From: Oligella sp050920755
GTDB taxonomy: Bacteria > Pseudomonadota > Gammaproteobacteria > Burkholderiales > Burkholderiaceae_B
NCBI RefSeq assembly: GCF_050920755.1
Contig: NZ_CP158480.1
Coordinates: 1,612,001-1,676,000, forward strand
Direction: 5' to 3'
DNA length: 64,000 nt
The translations under genes were made by a program, and so were the position numbers. Under the pieces are notes generated by a model that made no database searches, was not told the origin of the DNA, and saw only the letters and a program-made list of their open reading frames with translations. Positions 47,855 to 55,698 of this stretch are shown here, piece by piece. Every line of letters begins with the position of its first letter. The stretch's first letter is position 1.

Positions 47855-48862
47855 CTAAGCGTGACTGTGAATAATGCGACGGGCACGCTTTAAATCCTGC
47901 CAAGCTTGAGCCTTTTCCGAACTGTGATGTAGTAAGTATTGCGGTGAAAAAGTCGCCACCACCGGAATTGAGCCGATGTCCGGATGTTCAAACAACAACG
48001 CCTGTCGTCGCAAGGCAAGTAGACCGCTCTCTACCTTTAATAGTGCCGCTGCCGCATCCCCAAATGCCACAATACATTTAGGTCGGATACGCTTTATTTG
48101 CTCCATCATAATCGGTGATAAATGCGAGGAGAGATTCTTGTTAGCGCCGCGCTCACGCTCTGCGCTATACATCAGTAAAGGCAAGCGCTGAACCGCCTGA
48201 GGCTGCAAGGCCAATGCCAATAGCATTTGTCCAAACAGCTTTTCCGTCTCAGCTAAAACAGAGTGCTCCGGCCGATGCGTTGCTTCATTTGGCAACTGCT
48301 CTATAAATAACCAATCCGCGGCAGGATTAACCGCTTGCGTCGTAAACAGGGCGGCTCTTGTTTGCTCACTGAGCTCACCACCATAACACTCGGCCGCATA
48401 GGCTAAAAGCGCTTGCCAAGATAATTCGTGCAAACTGTACGCAGTGCCCGCTGCAGCAACGCCTGCTTGAGTCTGCTGCGTTGCCGGAGCAGACATTGAC
48501 ACTGATAGCGAAGCGACGCTCTGAGAGGGTATTGACCCCTCTGTCGGGATTTTTTGCGAACTTTCCGGTAAACGGTGCTTGGCTCGTTGCAGCATTTTAC
48601 GCACAGCTTCGGCAGCTGCCTGCGCCGATTCAGGTGTCGCCGGTGTCGAGGCTTCAGGCGTTGTGACCTCTGCGTCGGATGCGCTTAGCTGTACTGCGTC
48701 CGCACTTAAGTCTTCAGTACCTGCAGGCTCTGACAACCCTGACGCATTGGCTGCATCAAGGACTTTTTGCAAATCAGGGGCTAAACTTCTACCCCATAAA
48801 TAATCTATCCCCAGCTCAGTGAGCATTTGCTTTTGTATGAGGTTCAAGCTATCGGCAATCAT
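47855..48862 (-). CDS. Degenerate uracil-DNA-glycosylase-superfamily protein
   Basis: 335 residues. The C-terminal half (about 170-335) aligns by pattern with family 4/5 uracil-DNA glycosylases: RPKCIVAFGDAAAALLKVESGLLALR and SPQYLLHHSSEKAQAWQDLKRA. Key features are altered: the usual GEAPG-E-D active-site loop reads IEQLPNEATHRPE, the catalytic-His YHP motif reads FSP, and only two Cys remain of the four expected iron-sulfur ligands. The N-terminal part (about 25-150) is Ala/Ser/Pro-rich and probably disordered. It is the gene directly after tsaB-rimI with an ATGA overlap. Probably not an active glycosylase. Confidence 0.7.
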   Translation of the reverse strand: MIADSLNLIQKQMLTELGIDYLWGRSLAPDLQKVLDAANASGLSEPAGTEDLSADAVQLSASDAEVTTPEASTPATPESAQAAAEAVRKMLQRAKHRLPESSQKIPTEGSIPSQSVASLSVSMSAPATQQTQAGVAAAGTAYSLHELSWQALLAYAAECYGGELSEQTRAALFTTQAVNPAADWLFIEQLPNEATHRPEHSVLAETEKLFGQMLLALALQPQAVQRLPLLMYSAERERGANKNLSSHLSPIMMEQIKRIRPKCIVAFGDAAAALLKVESGLLALRRQALLFEHPDIGSIPVVATFSPQYLLHHSSEKAQAWQDLKRARRIIHSHA

Positions 48863-50379
48863 TCCTCTGCCTCACTGCTTTCTTCGGTATGTGGTTTAAA
48901 CTCAAAAGCCGCATCATCTGAACTCAATTGCTTTTCCAAAACAATTGCGTCCTCACTGGCGCCACTGACTTCACGATAATAACCCTTGCGCTTACCGATA
49001 ACCGCATAACGATGCCTTAAATAAAAACGTTGGGCCTGATCGTTAGAATCACGTACTTCCAGAATCTGCTTATCCAAACCATGGGCTAAGGCATTTTTCT
49101 CTAAAACCTTTAATAATAAAGTACCTAAACCCTCGCCCTGCAGTGACGGCTCAACCGCAATCAAGAGAACATGTGCCACATCCGGCGCCAGCATCTGAAT
49201 AGCAAAGCCTACAATCCGTTTATCCTCGTCCCGTGCCTCACCGGTCGCATCATTAATCTCATGCTCAATCACCCATGCAGGGTAACCGGAACGAAGACTG
49301 TCTTTAAAATTACCCCGCGTCCAAGGGTAATCCTGCACCGTTTGCTCAATCAGCAAAGCACCGGCAATATCCTCCTCAAGCATAGGGCGCAATTGATATT
49401 GCTCATGAGCGATTTGAAATGCTAAGCGAGTGTCAGCCTCTAACAAACGACCGGCAGACACCGGTTGCGTAGCCTGTGGCATAGCAGCGGAGGGATTACC
49501 AATTAAACCGGCGGCTCTTTCCTGCTCCGTAAACGCAACCTTATCGCGCAGATAAATCGGTGCCGCCAGATGCGCTTCAATCGTCTCACCCGCCCGCCAT
49601 TTTCTAAAGGCTAAGCGTGCGATCACCGCCGCACCGGCCCACTCCGTCACCTGATCCGGCACCACTGTAAAATCAAAGCTTTTCTGCTCAAAACTCGCAG
49701 CCAACTCCTTGGCATATACCTGCAGCGCATTACCACAGAAGAATAAGCGACGGTCATCATAAATACGCTGCCTGTCCAACCACAACAGAACATCATTAAT
49801 ACTGATGAGGCAAGGCTTTTGCACCACTTTAAGATCAAATAAACCCTTATCGGTGTCGCTATCAGCGGCCGCAATAGGCTTTAACTGATAAATCGCCATA
49901 TAGGCTTCACTCATCCGCGCATCTAAAAGTGTAACAACATAATCTACCGACGCTCTTTTTTTACGCTCTGCGAGATCCTCACTAATGCCATTTAACTGCT
50001 TTATTTCCAGCAAATAATCCAACGCCAACTGTGCGCCGGCGCGTAAAGAATCAATCGGAATTACCGGTAAATCCAAACCTAAGGCAATGCCCTGCGCCAA
50101 GCCGCAAGCAATGCGTAAACCGGTAAAAGCACCAGGCCCCTGACTAAAAGCCACAGCCATCAGTTCATTTCGAGTAATGGCGGCCTCTGCCAATAAGCTG
50201 TCAACTAGGGGCAACAGCTGCTCGGCGTGGTCCAAGGATCCGGAACGATTAAAAGCGACCCACTCACGACCCGCTTCATAAGTCGTCACGCCCTTGTCGT
50301 CCAAGAGCGAATCCACTTCTAAAATGGCCACACTGGATTCGGAGGCGGCGCTTTCGATGGCAAGAAGATATTTTTTCAT
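48859..50379 (-). CDS. TsaB-RimI fusion: tRNA t6A factor with N-acetyltransferase domain
   Basis: One 506-residue ORF. Residues 1 to about 290 are TsaB: YLLAIESAASESSVAIL at the start and the hallmark SQGPGAFTGLRIACGLAQG near residue 78. TsaB partners TsaD/TsaE to make t6A37 on ANN-decoding tRNAs. Residues about 325-480 are a RimI-type GNAT domain, LRPMLEEDIAGALLIEQTV and the acetyl-CoA loop PSLQGEGLGTLLLKVLE near 413, then EVRDSNDQAQRFYLRHRY; RimI acetylates ribosomal protein S18. An Ala/Gln-rich linker joins them. Overlaps the UDG-like gene by ATGA. Confidence 0.92.
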   Translation of the reverse strand: MKKYLLAIESAASESSVAILEVDSLLDDKGVTTYEAGREWVAFNRSGSLDHAEQLLPLVDSLLAEAAITRNELMAVAFSQGPGAFTGLRIACGLAQGIALGLDLPVIPIDSLRAGAQLALDYLLEIKQLNGISEDLAERKKRASVDYVVTLLDARMSEAYMAIYQLKPIAAADSDTDKGLFDLKVVQKPCLISINDVLLWLDRQRIYDDRRLFFCGNALQVYAKELAASFEQKSFDFTVVPDQVTEWAGAAVIARLAFRKWRAGETIEAHLAAPIYLRDKVAFTEQERAAGLIGNPSAAMPQATQPVSAGRLLEADTRLAFQIAHEQYQLRPMLEEDIAGALLIEQTVQDYPWTRGNFKDSLRSGYPAWVIEHEINDATGEARDEDKRIVGFAIQMLAPDVAHVLLIAVEPSLQGEGLGTLLLKVLEKNALAHGLDKQILEVRDSNDQAQRFYLRHRYAVIGKRKGYYREVSGASEDAIVLEKQLSSDDAAFEFKPHTEESSEAEE

Positions 50380-50654
50380 AGAGCTATTTTACTGAAAAAT
50401 CCACATTTGAGCGCAAGAACTCGCTTGCATCTTGCAACGCTTTGTTTCATCTAAGTGCCACCTAAAGTTAGACACTAATCCAAGTCGTGATTTACAATTA
50501 AGCATTAGCAATTTTTTATTTTAAATATTTACTGTTTTATCTCAAGGCTCCAACAATACACTCTATTTTGGCCCGTGACATTTAGATAAAATCAGTAAAT
50601 ACATGATTAAATTTTAATCGATTATTCCCTTGAAATTTTTATAAAGATAAACAG
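50380..50654. other. Divergent intergenic region with an IS-end-like sequence
   Basis: 275 bp between tsaB-rimI and ompR with no gene. Contains, at 50474 to 50451 on the minus strand, TGTCTAACTTTAGGTGGCAC, which resembles IS3-family (IS150-group) terminal repeats. The rest is AT-rich and presumably carries both promoters. Confidence 0.45.
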
Positions 50655-51401
50655 ATGAATACTCAAAATACTTCACCTCGCAAAATCCTCGTTGTTGATG
50701 ATGATGCCCGCTTACGCGATCTTTTACGTCGCTATTTAACCGAACAGGGTTTTAATGTATTTGTCGCCGAAGATGGCAAGGAAATGACAAAGTACTGGCA
50801 ACGTGAGCGTTTTGATTTATTAATATTAGACCTGATGTTACCGGGTGAAGACGGTCTGTCAATCTGTCGTCGTTTACGCGGCGCCGGTGATCAAACCCCG
50901 ATCATTATGTTAACGGCCAAATCCGAAGAGATTGATCGTATCCTCGGTTTAGAGATGGGTGCTGATGACTACCTACCTAAACCGTTTAACCCGCGTGAGC
51001 TGTTAGCGCGTTTAAATGCGGTGTTACGTCGTCGTGCTGCTGACGAGCATCCGGGCGCCCCAAGCCAGACAAATGAGTCCATTGATTTTGGACCTTATAC
51101 ACTTAATCTTTCAAATCGTACCCTTTCCAAAGGCGACGAGGTCATTCCTATCACTACCGGTGAGTTCTCCGTACTCAAGGTCTTCGCCCGTCATCCACGT
51201 GAGCCTTTATCCCGTGATAAATTGATGGAGTTAGCGCGCGGTCGTGAGTATGAAGCCTTTGACCGCAGTCTAGATGTACAAATCTCCAGATTACGTAAAT
51301 TGCTTGAGCCTAATCCGGCGAAGCCAGTTTATATTCAAACCGTTTGGGGATTAGGCTACGTCTTTATCCCGGATGGTGGCGATGTCGGCACTGAGAAGTA
51401 A
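50655..51401 (+). CDS. ompR: OmpR-family response regulator
   Basis: 248-residue regulator. The receiver domain has the acidic pocket VVDDDARLRDLL, phospho-acceptor Asp at residue 59 (LLILDLMLPGEDG), LTAKSEEIDRILGLEMGADDYLPKPF with the switch Thr and Lys. The C-terminal winged-helix domain (about 140-240) ends with RKLLEPNPAKPVYIQTVWGLGYVF. Similar to OmpR and to RisA of Bordetella; envelope stress or osmotic genes are the likely targets. It overlaps the sensor kinase by 29 bp. Confidence 0.92.
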   Translation: MNTQNTSPRKILVVDDDARLRDLLRRYLTEQGFNVFVAEDGKEMTKYWQRERFDLLILDLMLPGEDGLSICRRLRGAGDQTPIIMLTAKSEEIDRILGLEMGADDYLPKPFNPRELLARLNAVLRRRAADEHPGAPSQTNESIDFGPYTLNLSNRTLSKGDEVIPITTGEFSVLKVFARHPREPLSRDKLMELARGREYEAFDRSLDVQISRLRKLLEPNPAKPVYIQTVWGLGYVFIPDGGDVGTEK

Positions 51402-52869
51402 TACGCTGAGGGATACTCCGGCAGAGCCGCTTCCCAGCGAAGCGGCTTCGCAATCCCAATCTGCGAAAGCAGCCAAAAAAGGGTCAACCCCTCGTATCAG
51501 CAGACCCCAGCTACGCTTCGGTCTGTTCGGTCGTGCTTTTTTAATTATCACGGCCTTTATGATTCTAAGCCTTTCGGTTTGGGGCATGGTAATTGTTAAT
51601 GCACTTGAAGAGCACCGTGCCGACCAACTGGCAGAGCGTGCGACCAGCGCCTTAAATATTGCTCAAAAATCCATTCAATACGCCGCCAAGGAGAATCGCT
51701 CCGCCCTCACTATTCAGTTAGCTACACCCGGCGACACGCAAGTATTCCCGCGCGAACCCGGTGACCCCTTTATTCCTTTTGGAGAGTCACGCTTTGAGAG
51801 TTTACTTAAAGGCAGATTATCGCAACTGATTCATACCCCCGATCTGATTATTGCCTCAGAGCTCAGTGGTGAGCAGGGGCTTTGGATAGGATTTAGCGTC
51901 GAGGATGAGCTTTATTGGCTACTGGTGAAGTATCGACAAGAGCTGTTCCCGAATTTACTTAATGAGGGTCTGAGCTGGCTATTTATCACCTTGGGCATTG
52001 CCCTATTCGGTGCCGCCTTATCCGTGCGGATGCTTACCAAGCCGCTCAAGCAATTGGCAAATGCCAGTAAAAAATTAGCGCGCGGCGAAAGTATGGCGGC
52101 TTTACCGACCGACTCCGGACCTACGGAAATTGTTGAACTTTTTACCGCCTTTAATCAGATGGCAATGGATCTGCGCGCAGCCGAATCCGATCGCGAGGTG
52201 ATGTTGGCCGGTATTTCTCATGACCTGCGCACCCCTCTTGCCCGTATGCGTTTAGAATTGGAGCTAAGTGGTTTAGACGATGAGGCTCGCAGCGGCATTG
52301 ATGGTGATATGGATCAGATCGAGCATTGTATTGACCAATTACTCGAATACGCTCGTCCAACCGGTGAGTCGCCTAAAGAAGCGATTAATATCTCTCAGCC
52401 CATTCTCGAACTGTGCGAGCGTGACCAAGTCTATACCGAATCCCGCGACGGTACACTGGAGTACGAAATCACGCCTAATATCTATGCCAATATCAAAGAG
52501 ATTAATCTGATTCGCGTGGTCGGTAATTTAATTGAAAACGCCCGCCGCTACGGTCGCTCCGACAACGGCGATCTGAAAATCACGGTAAAACTGTACCCTA
52601 AGGGACATACTATACTAATTGATGTGGCTGACCAAGGCGTCGGTGTCAATCCTAAAGATATCGCCCGTTTGATGCGTCCTTTTGCGCGCGGTAATGAAGC
52701 GCGTACGAACGTCAACGGCGCAGGCTTAGGCCTTGCCATCTGTAAACGCTTACTACAGTCTGCGGGCGGCACCATCAGTTTATTGCAAAATGAACCGCAT
52801 GGTCTTTTATGTAGAATAAAGTTACCCAAATCGAGCAATAGAAATATACTATTAGACAAAAAGATTTAA
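51373..52869 (+). CDS. envZ: EnvZ-like sensor histidine kinase
   Basis: Membrane sensor kinase partner of the upstream OmpR-type regulator (498 residues). A cytoplasmic Ala/Ser-rich leader is followed by TM1 (about 50-75), a periplasmic domain, TM2 (about 195-217, LFITLGIALFGAAL), HAMP (about 218-270), the phospho-His H-box AGISHDLRTPLARMRL near 282, N-box GNLIENARRYG, G1 DVADQGVGVNP and G2 GAGLGLAICKRLL. The start overlaps ompR; an ATG three codons on (51382) is equally possible. Resembles Bordetella RisS. Confidence 0.9.
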   Translation: MVAMSALRSNTLRDTPAEPLPSEAASQSQSAKAAKKGSTPRISRPQLRFGLFGRAFLIITAFMILSLSVWGMVIVNALEEHRADQLAERATSALNIAQKSIQYAAKENRSALTIQLATPGDTQVFPREPGDPFIPFGESRFESLLKGRLSQLIHTPDLIIASELSGEQGLWIGFSVEDELYWLLVKYRQELFPNLLNEGLSWLFITLGIALFGAALSVRMLTKPLKQLANASKKLARGESMAALPTDSGPTEIVELFTAFNQMAMDLRAAESDREVMLAGISHDLRTPLARMRLELELSGLDDEARSGIDGDMDQIEHCIDQLLEYARPTGESPKEAINISQPILELCERDQVYTESRDGTLEYEITPNIYANIKEINLIRVVGNLIENARRYGRSDNGDLKITVKLYPKGHTILIDVADQGVGVNPKDIARLMRPFARGNEARTNVNGAGLGLAICKRLLQSAGGTISLLQNEPHGLLCRIKLPKSSNRNILLDKKI

Positions 52870-52880
52870 TAGTGTATAAT
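52853..52880 (+). promoter_or_regulatory. Strong sigma-70-like promoter of ahpC, inside the envZ 3' end
   Basis: TAGACA (52853-52858; 5 of 6), 16-bp spacer and a perfect TATAAT (52875-52880). The -35 box lies in the last codons of the kinase gene. Predicted start near 52887. Confidence 0.7.
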
Positions 52881-52891
52881 TATAATCATCA

Positions 52892-52915
52892 GGTCAAGCA
52901 TAGCGGTTCTTGACC
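52892..52915 (+). promoter_or_regulatory. Inverted repeat in the ahpC 5' leader
   Basis: GGTCAAG (52892-52898) and CTTGACC (52909-52915), 7 bp each with a 10-nt gap, just after the predicted start of transcription. It could be an operator for a dimeric regulator or a leader hairpin; no T tract follows, so it is not a terminator. Confidence 0.5.
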
Positions 52916-52963
52916 GCGATGACAGCAGTATTCTTAACCTTATTTATAAAGAGGATTTTAGAT

Positions 52964-53512
52964 ATGAAAACTATTGGTGAAAAATTAGAAGCGTTTAAAG
53001 TAGTTGGTGTTAAGCCCGGTTTTAATAACCACGAGGAAAATGGCGTATCAGCATTTGAAGAGATCACTGAGAGCTCTTTCCCCGGCAAATGGAAAGTAAT
53101 CTACTTCTACCCTAAAGACTTTACTTTTGTGTGCCCTACCGAGATCGTTGGTTTTAACAACATCGCTTCTGATTTCGAAGACCGTGACGCAGTATTAATG
53201 GGCGGTTCTGTTGATAACGAGTTTTGTAAATTAGCATGGCGCCGTGAACACCCTGATTTAAACAAATTAGGTCACTACCAGTTTGCTGATACCGTTGGTT
53301 CTTTAATCGACCAATTAGGTATTCGTGACCCTGAAAACGGTGTTGCTTACCGTGCTACTTTCATCGTTGACCCTGACAACACTATCCAGCACGTTTCTGT
53401 TAACAACTTAAACGTTGGTCGTAACCCTGAAGAGGTTTTACGTATCTTGGACGGTTTACAAACTGACGAATTATGTGCGTGCAACCGCCAAGCCGGTGGT
53501 GAAACTCTATAA
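52964..53512 (+). CDS. ahpC: Alkyl hydroperoxide reductase subunit C (2-Cys peroxiredoxin)
   Basis: Peroxiredoxin reducing H2O2, organic peroxides and peroxynitrite (182 residues). The peroxidatic Cys is residue 57 (FYPKDFTFVCPTE); the C-terminal Cys residues 171 and 173 (DELCACN) are the resolving pair. Its pattern (SFPGKWKVIYFYPKDFTFVCPTEI-type core, VGRNPEEVLRILDGLQTDELCACN) resembles mycobacterial AhpC rather than the E. coli enzyme. The ATG at 52964 has GAGG upstream; the frame extends to 52910. Codon use is highly uniform (TTA, GTT, GAC-rich), as in highly expressed genes. Followed by ahpD. Confidence 0.94.
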   Translation: MKTIGEKLEAFKVVGVKPGFNNHEENGVSAFEEITESSFPGKWKVIYFYPKDFTFVCPTEIVGFNNIASDFEDRDAVLMGGSVDNEFCKLAWRREHPDLNKLGHYQFADTVGSLIDQLGIRDPENGVAYRATFIVDPDNTIQHVSVNNLNVGRNPEEVLRILDGLQTDELCACNRQAGGETL

Positions 53513-53535
53513 TTTTTTGAGTTACGCCCCAGGGA

Positions 53536-53638
53536 CTGAACATTTCAGTCCCAACTGAAAAATAGCACCCCTTGATAGTGAGCTTAGGCTCCGAGATTTT
53601 GCGGGTGCTTTTTATTGCCCAAATTCTGAACATTTCAG
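53536..53638. repeat. Two identical palindromes CTGAACATTTCAG, 90 bp apart
   Basis: The 13-bp sequence CTGAACATTTCAG (arms CTGAA/TTCAG) occurs at 53536-53548 and again at 53626-53638, flanking the ahpC terminator. The second copy lies about 50 bp ahead of ahpD. The first is part of a longer GGGACTGAA/TTCAGTCCC stem. Could be paired operator sites or RNA hairpins. Confidence 0.7.
53564..53616 (+). terminator. Branched terminator-like structure after ahpC
   Basis: AGCACCC (53564) pairs with GGGTGCT (53603), enclosing a smaller GAGC/GCTC hairpin, followed by a TTTTTATT tail. It probably ends most ahpC transcripts before ahpD. Confidence 0.65.
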
Positions 53639-53689
53639 GAGCTATTACTTAATTCCTGAAATATCAAAGACAATGGATTGGAGATTAAG

Positions 53690-54208
53690 ATGGAATTCTT
53701 AAATACAATTAAAAAAGCTATCCCTGATTTTGCTAAAGACATTCGTTTAAATATTGATGGTACTATTGCCCGCTCTTCTTTAAAACCCGAAGATGCTTTA
53801 GGTGTTGCTTTAGCCAGTGCCTATGCCGCTAAAAGTAAGTTCTTGATTGAGCAGTTCAAACTGGGTCTTAGCGAGGAAGATGCCAATGCCGCATTAACCG
53901 CTGCTGCCCTTATGGGTATGAACAATATCTACTACCCTTACGGTGAAATGGCCGGTGATCAGCAACTACAGTCTTTACCGGCTAAATTACGTATGAATGC
54001 CTATGCTACTCACGGCGGTATTGATAAAGTGCGTTTTGAAGTATTTGCATTAGCCGCATCCATTATCGGTAAATGTCATTTCTGCGTATCTTCACACTAC
54101 AAAATTGCCAAAGACGCCGGTTGGACTACCGAGCAAATGCAAGATGTGGGTCGCATTGCATCGGTTGTTAATGCTGCCGCCATGGCCATTGAAGCTGCAG
54201 CCGAATAA
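53690..54208 (+). CDS. ahpD: Alkyl hydroperoxidase AhpD
   Basis: Carboxymuconolactone-decarboxylase-fold disulfide reductase (172 residues) that recycles AhpC. The active site CxxC with a following His is in GKCHFCVSSH (Cys about 129 and 132), as in Mycobacterium AhpD. The all-helical composition and the length fit. The ATG at 53690 has GGAG six bases upstream; the frame opens at a TTG 12 bp earlier. Its place after a mycobacterial-type ahpC supports a dedicated AhpC/AhpD pair in place of AhpF. Confidence 0.93.
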   Translation: MEFLNTIKKAIPDFAKDIRLNIDGTIARSSLKPEDALGVALASAYAAKSKFLIEQFKLGLSEEDANAALTAAALMGMNNIYYPYGEMAGDQQLQSLPAKLRMNAYATHGGIDKVRFEVFALAASIIGKCHFCVSSHYKIAKDAGWTTEQMQDVGRIASVVNAAAMAIEAAAE

Positions 54209-54235
54209 GCACTCGCAGCACGCGTTTCAATGATT

Positions 54236-54277
54236 AAAAACCACCCTGAGTATCCTAAGTGCTCAGGGTGGTTTTTT
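54236..54277. terminator. Bidirectional terminator between ahpD and ispF
   Basis: AAAAACCACCCTGAG pairs with CTCAGGGTGGTTTTT around an 11-nt loop; A and T tracts on both sides serve both convergent genes. Confidence 0.94.
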
Positions 54278-54290
54278 GGATCAATAGCGG

Positions 54291-54776
54291 CTAGTCTTTA
54301 TCGGCCATTAAAAGCACCACGCAATTGGCGGCAATGCCCTCTTCTCGACCGATATGACCGAGCTTTTCATTGGTTTTGCCCTTGATATTGACACAATCCT
54401 CGGCAATCTCTAAATCAGTGGCAATATTTGCCACCATAGCGGCCGCATGAGGCTTGATTTTAGGGGCTTGGGCATGAATCGTGGCATCAACATTCACCAC
54501 ACGCCAACCGGCCGCCCTGACCTTGGCAAAAGCCGCTCTTAATAAAACACGGCTATCGGCATCCTTAAACTGCGGATCATTATCCGGAAATAAACGCCCG
54601 ATATCCCCTAAACCGGCCGCCCCCAACATGGCGTCCGTAATCGCATGCAATAAAGCATCGGCATCGGAATGACCCATTAAACCCTTATGATGATCGATCG
54701 TCACCCCGCCTAAGATTAATGGACGACCCTCAACCAAAGCATGCACATCAAAACCCTGTCCAATACGAATATTCAC
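54291..54776 (-). CDS. ispF: 2-C-methyl-D-erythritol 2,4-cyclodiphosphate synthase
   Basis: MEP-pathway isoprenoid enzyme (161 residues, trimer). Metal ligands in GQGFDVHAL and GHSDADALLHAITDAMLG; also IGRLFPDNDPQFKDADS and NIKGKTNEKLG. It begins with a GTG immediately after the ispD stop codon (TAAGTG), so expression depends on translational coupling to ispD. Confidence 0.96.
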   Translation of the reverse strand: MNIRIGQGFDVHALVEGRPLILGGVTIDHHKGLMGHSDADALLHAITDAMLGAAGLGDIGRLFPDNDPQFKDADSRVLLRAAFAKVRAAGWRVVNVDATIHAQAPKIKPHAAAMVANIATDLEIAEDCVNIKGKTNEKLGHIGREEGIAANCVVLLMADKD

Positions 54777-55508
54777 TTATTTCTCCGATTCCTGTAATAA
54801 ATACTGCTCCATCATGTGGAAGTCCTGAGGCCAAGTAATTTTAAAATTTTCGGCATGACCCCGCACCAATAACGGCTGTTGACCCACCCACTCCATGGCA
54901 CTGGCTTCATCGGTAATTTCCGCCCGCTCAGTCAACGCCTTTTGCAGGGCCGACTTCAATTCAAGTGCCTTAAATAATTGCGGTGTTTGGGCAAGCCATA
55001 AGCCCTGACGCGGCACCGTTGCCTCAATCCGTGGCATGCTAGCTGCATCGCCAACAGGCAAAGCCCGCTTAACCGTGTCCGGTACCGGTAATGCTAAAAT
55101 ACCGCCGGATTGCTGTGCCAAACAAGTATCGATTAAGGCGCTTAATGCCGCCGGCGCCAAACCCGGGCGAGCCGCATCGTGCACTAAAACCCAGTCATCG
55201 GCTTCCAATAACTGCTGCCGGTTAATGGCCTGCAATGTTTGTAGCACCGTTTCCGCACGACTCGCTCCACCACTCCGATGAATAGTAACCGCAGCGCCGA
55301 GCTTTGCCGCTTCCTCCTCAATATAGGGATCCTCAGCGGCAACGCCAATATGTACTGCCTCAACCCGGGCATCACTTAATAATGCCTCAACAGAATGCTG
55401 CAATAATGATTTCGCAGCGATCACACGATATTGCTTAGGTGCTTTATGGTGCTCATCTAAAGCACGTTCGCCCACGCCACCTGCCGGAATTAATGCAATT
55501 AAGCTCAT
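54777..55508 (-). CDS. ispD: 2-C-methyl-D-erythritol 4-phosphate cytidylyltransferase
   Basis: Third MEP-pathway step, transferring CMP to MEP (243 residues). Nucleotide-binding loop ALIPAGGVGERALDEHHKAPKQY, with the usual Gly-rich and PKQY parts, then VLVHDAARPGL and GILALPVPDTVKRA. Stops directly against ispF. Divergent from mfd, as in Bordetella. Confidence 0.95.
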   Translation of the reverse strand: MSLIALIPAGGVGERALDEHHKAPKQYRVIAAKSLLQHSVEALLSDARVEAVHIGVAAEDPYIEEEAAKLGAAVTIHRSGGASRAETVLQTLQAINRQQLLEADDWVLVHDAARPGLAPAALSALIDTCLAQQSGGILALPVPDTVKRALPVGDAASMPRIEATVPRQGLWLAQTPQLFKALELKSALQKALTERAEITDEASAMEWVGQQPLLVRGHAENFKITWPQDFHMMEQYLLQESEK

Positions 55509-55698
55509 TATTTACTCTTTATGACTCATCCGCTAGACTAAAACAGCTAACATCATACAACATGCAGCAGCAGAATGAGCGCTGTACTAAAATATAGCTG
55601 TTGCTTTTTTAAAGCTAGATTCGCCTCACAGGCTGATAGGCAGCGAGGCATTTTCCGATCATTCTACAAGCGTTGTCACTAATCAAATTATTTACATC

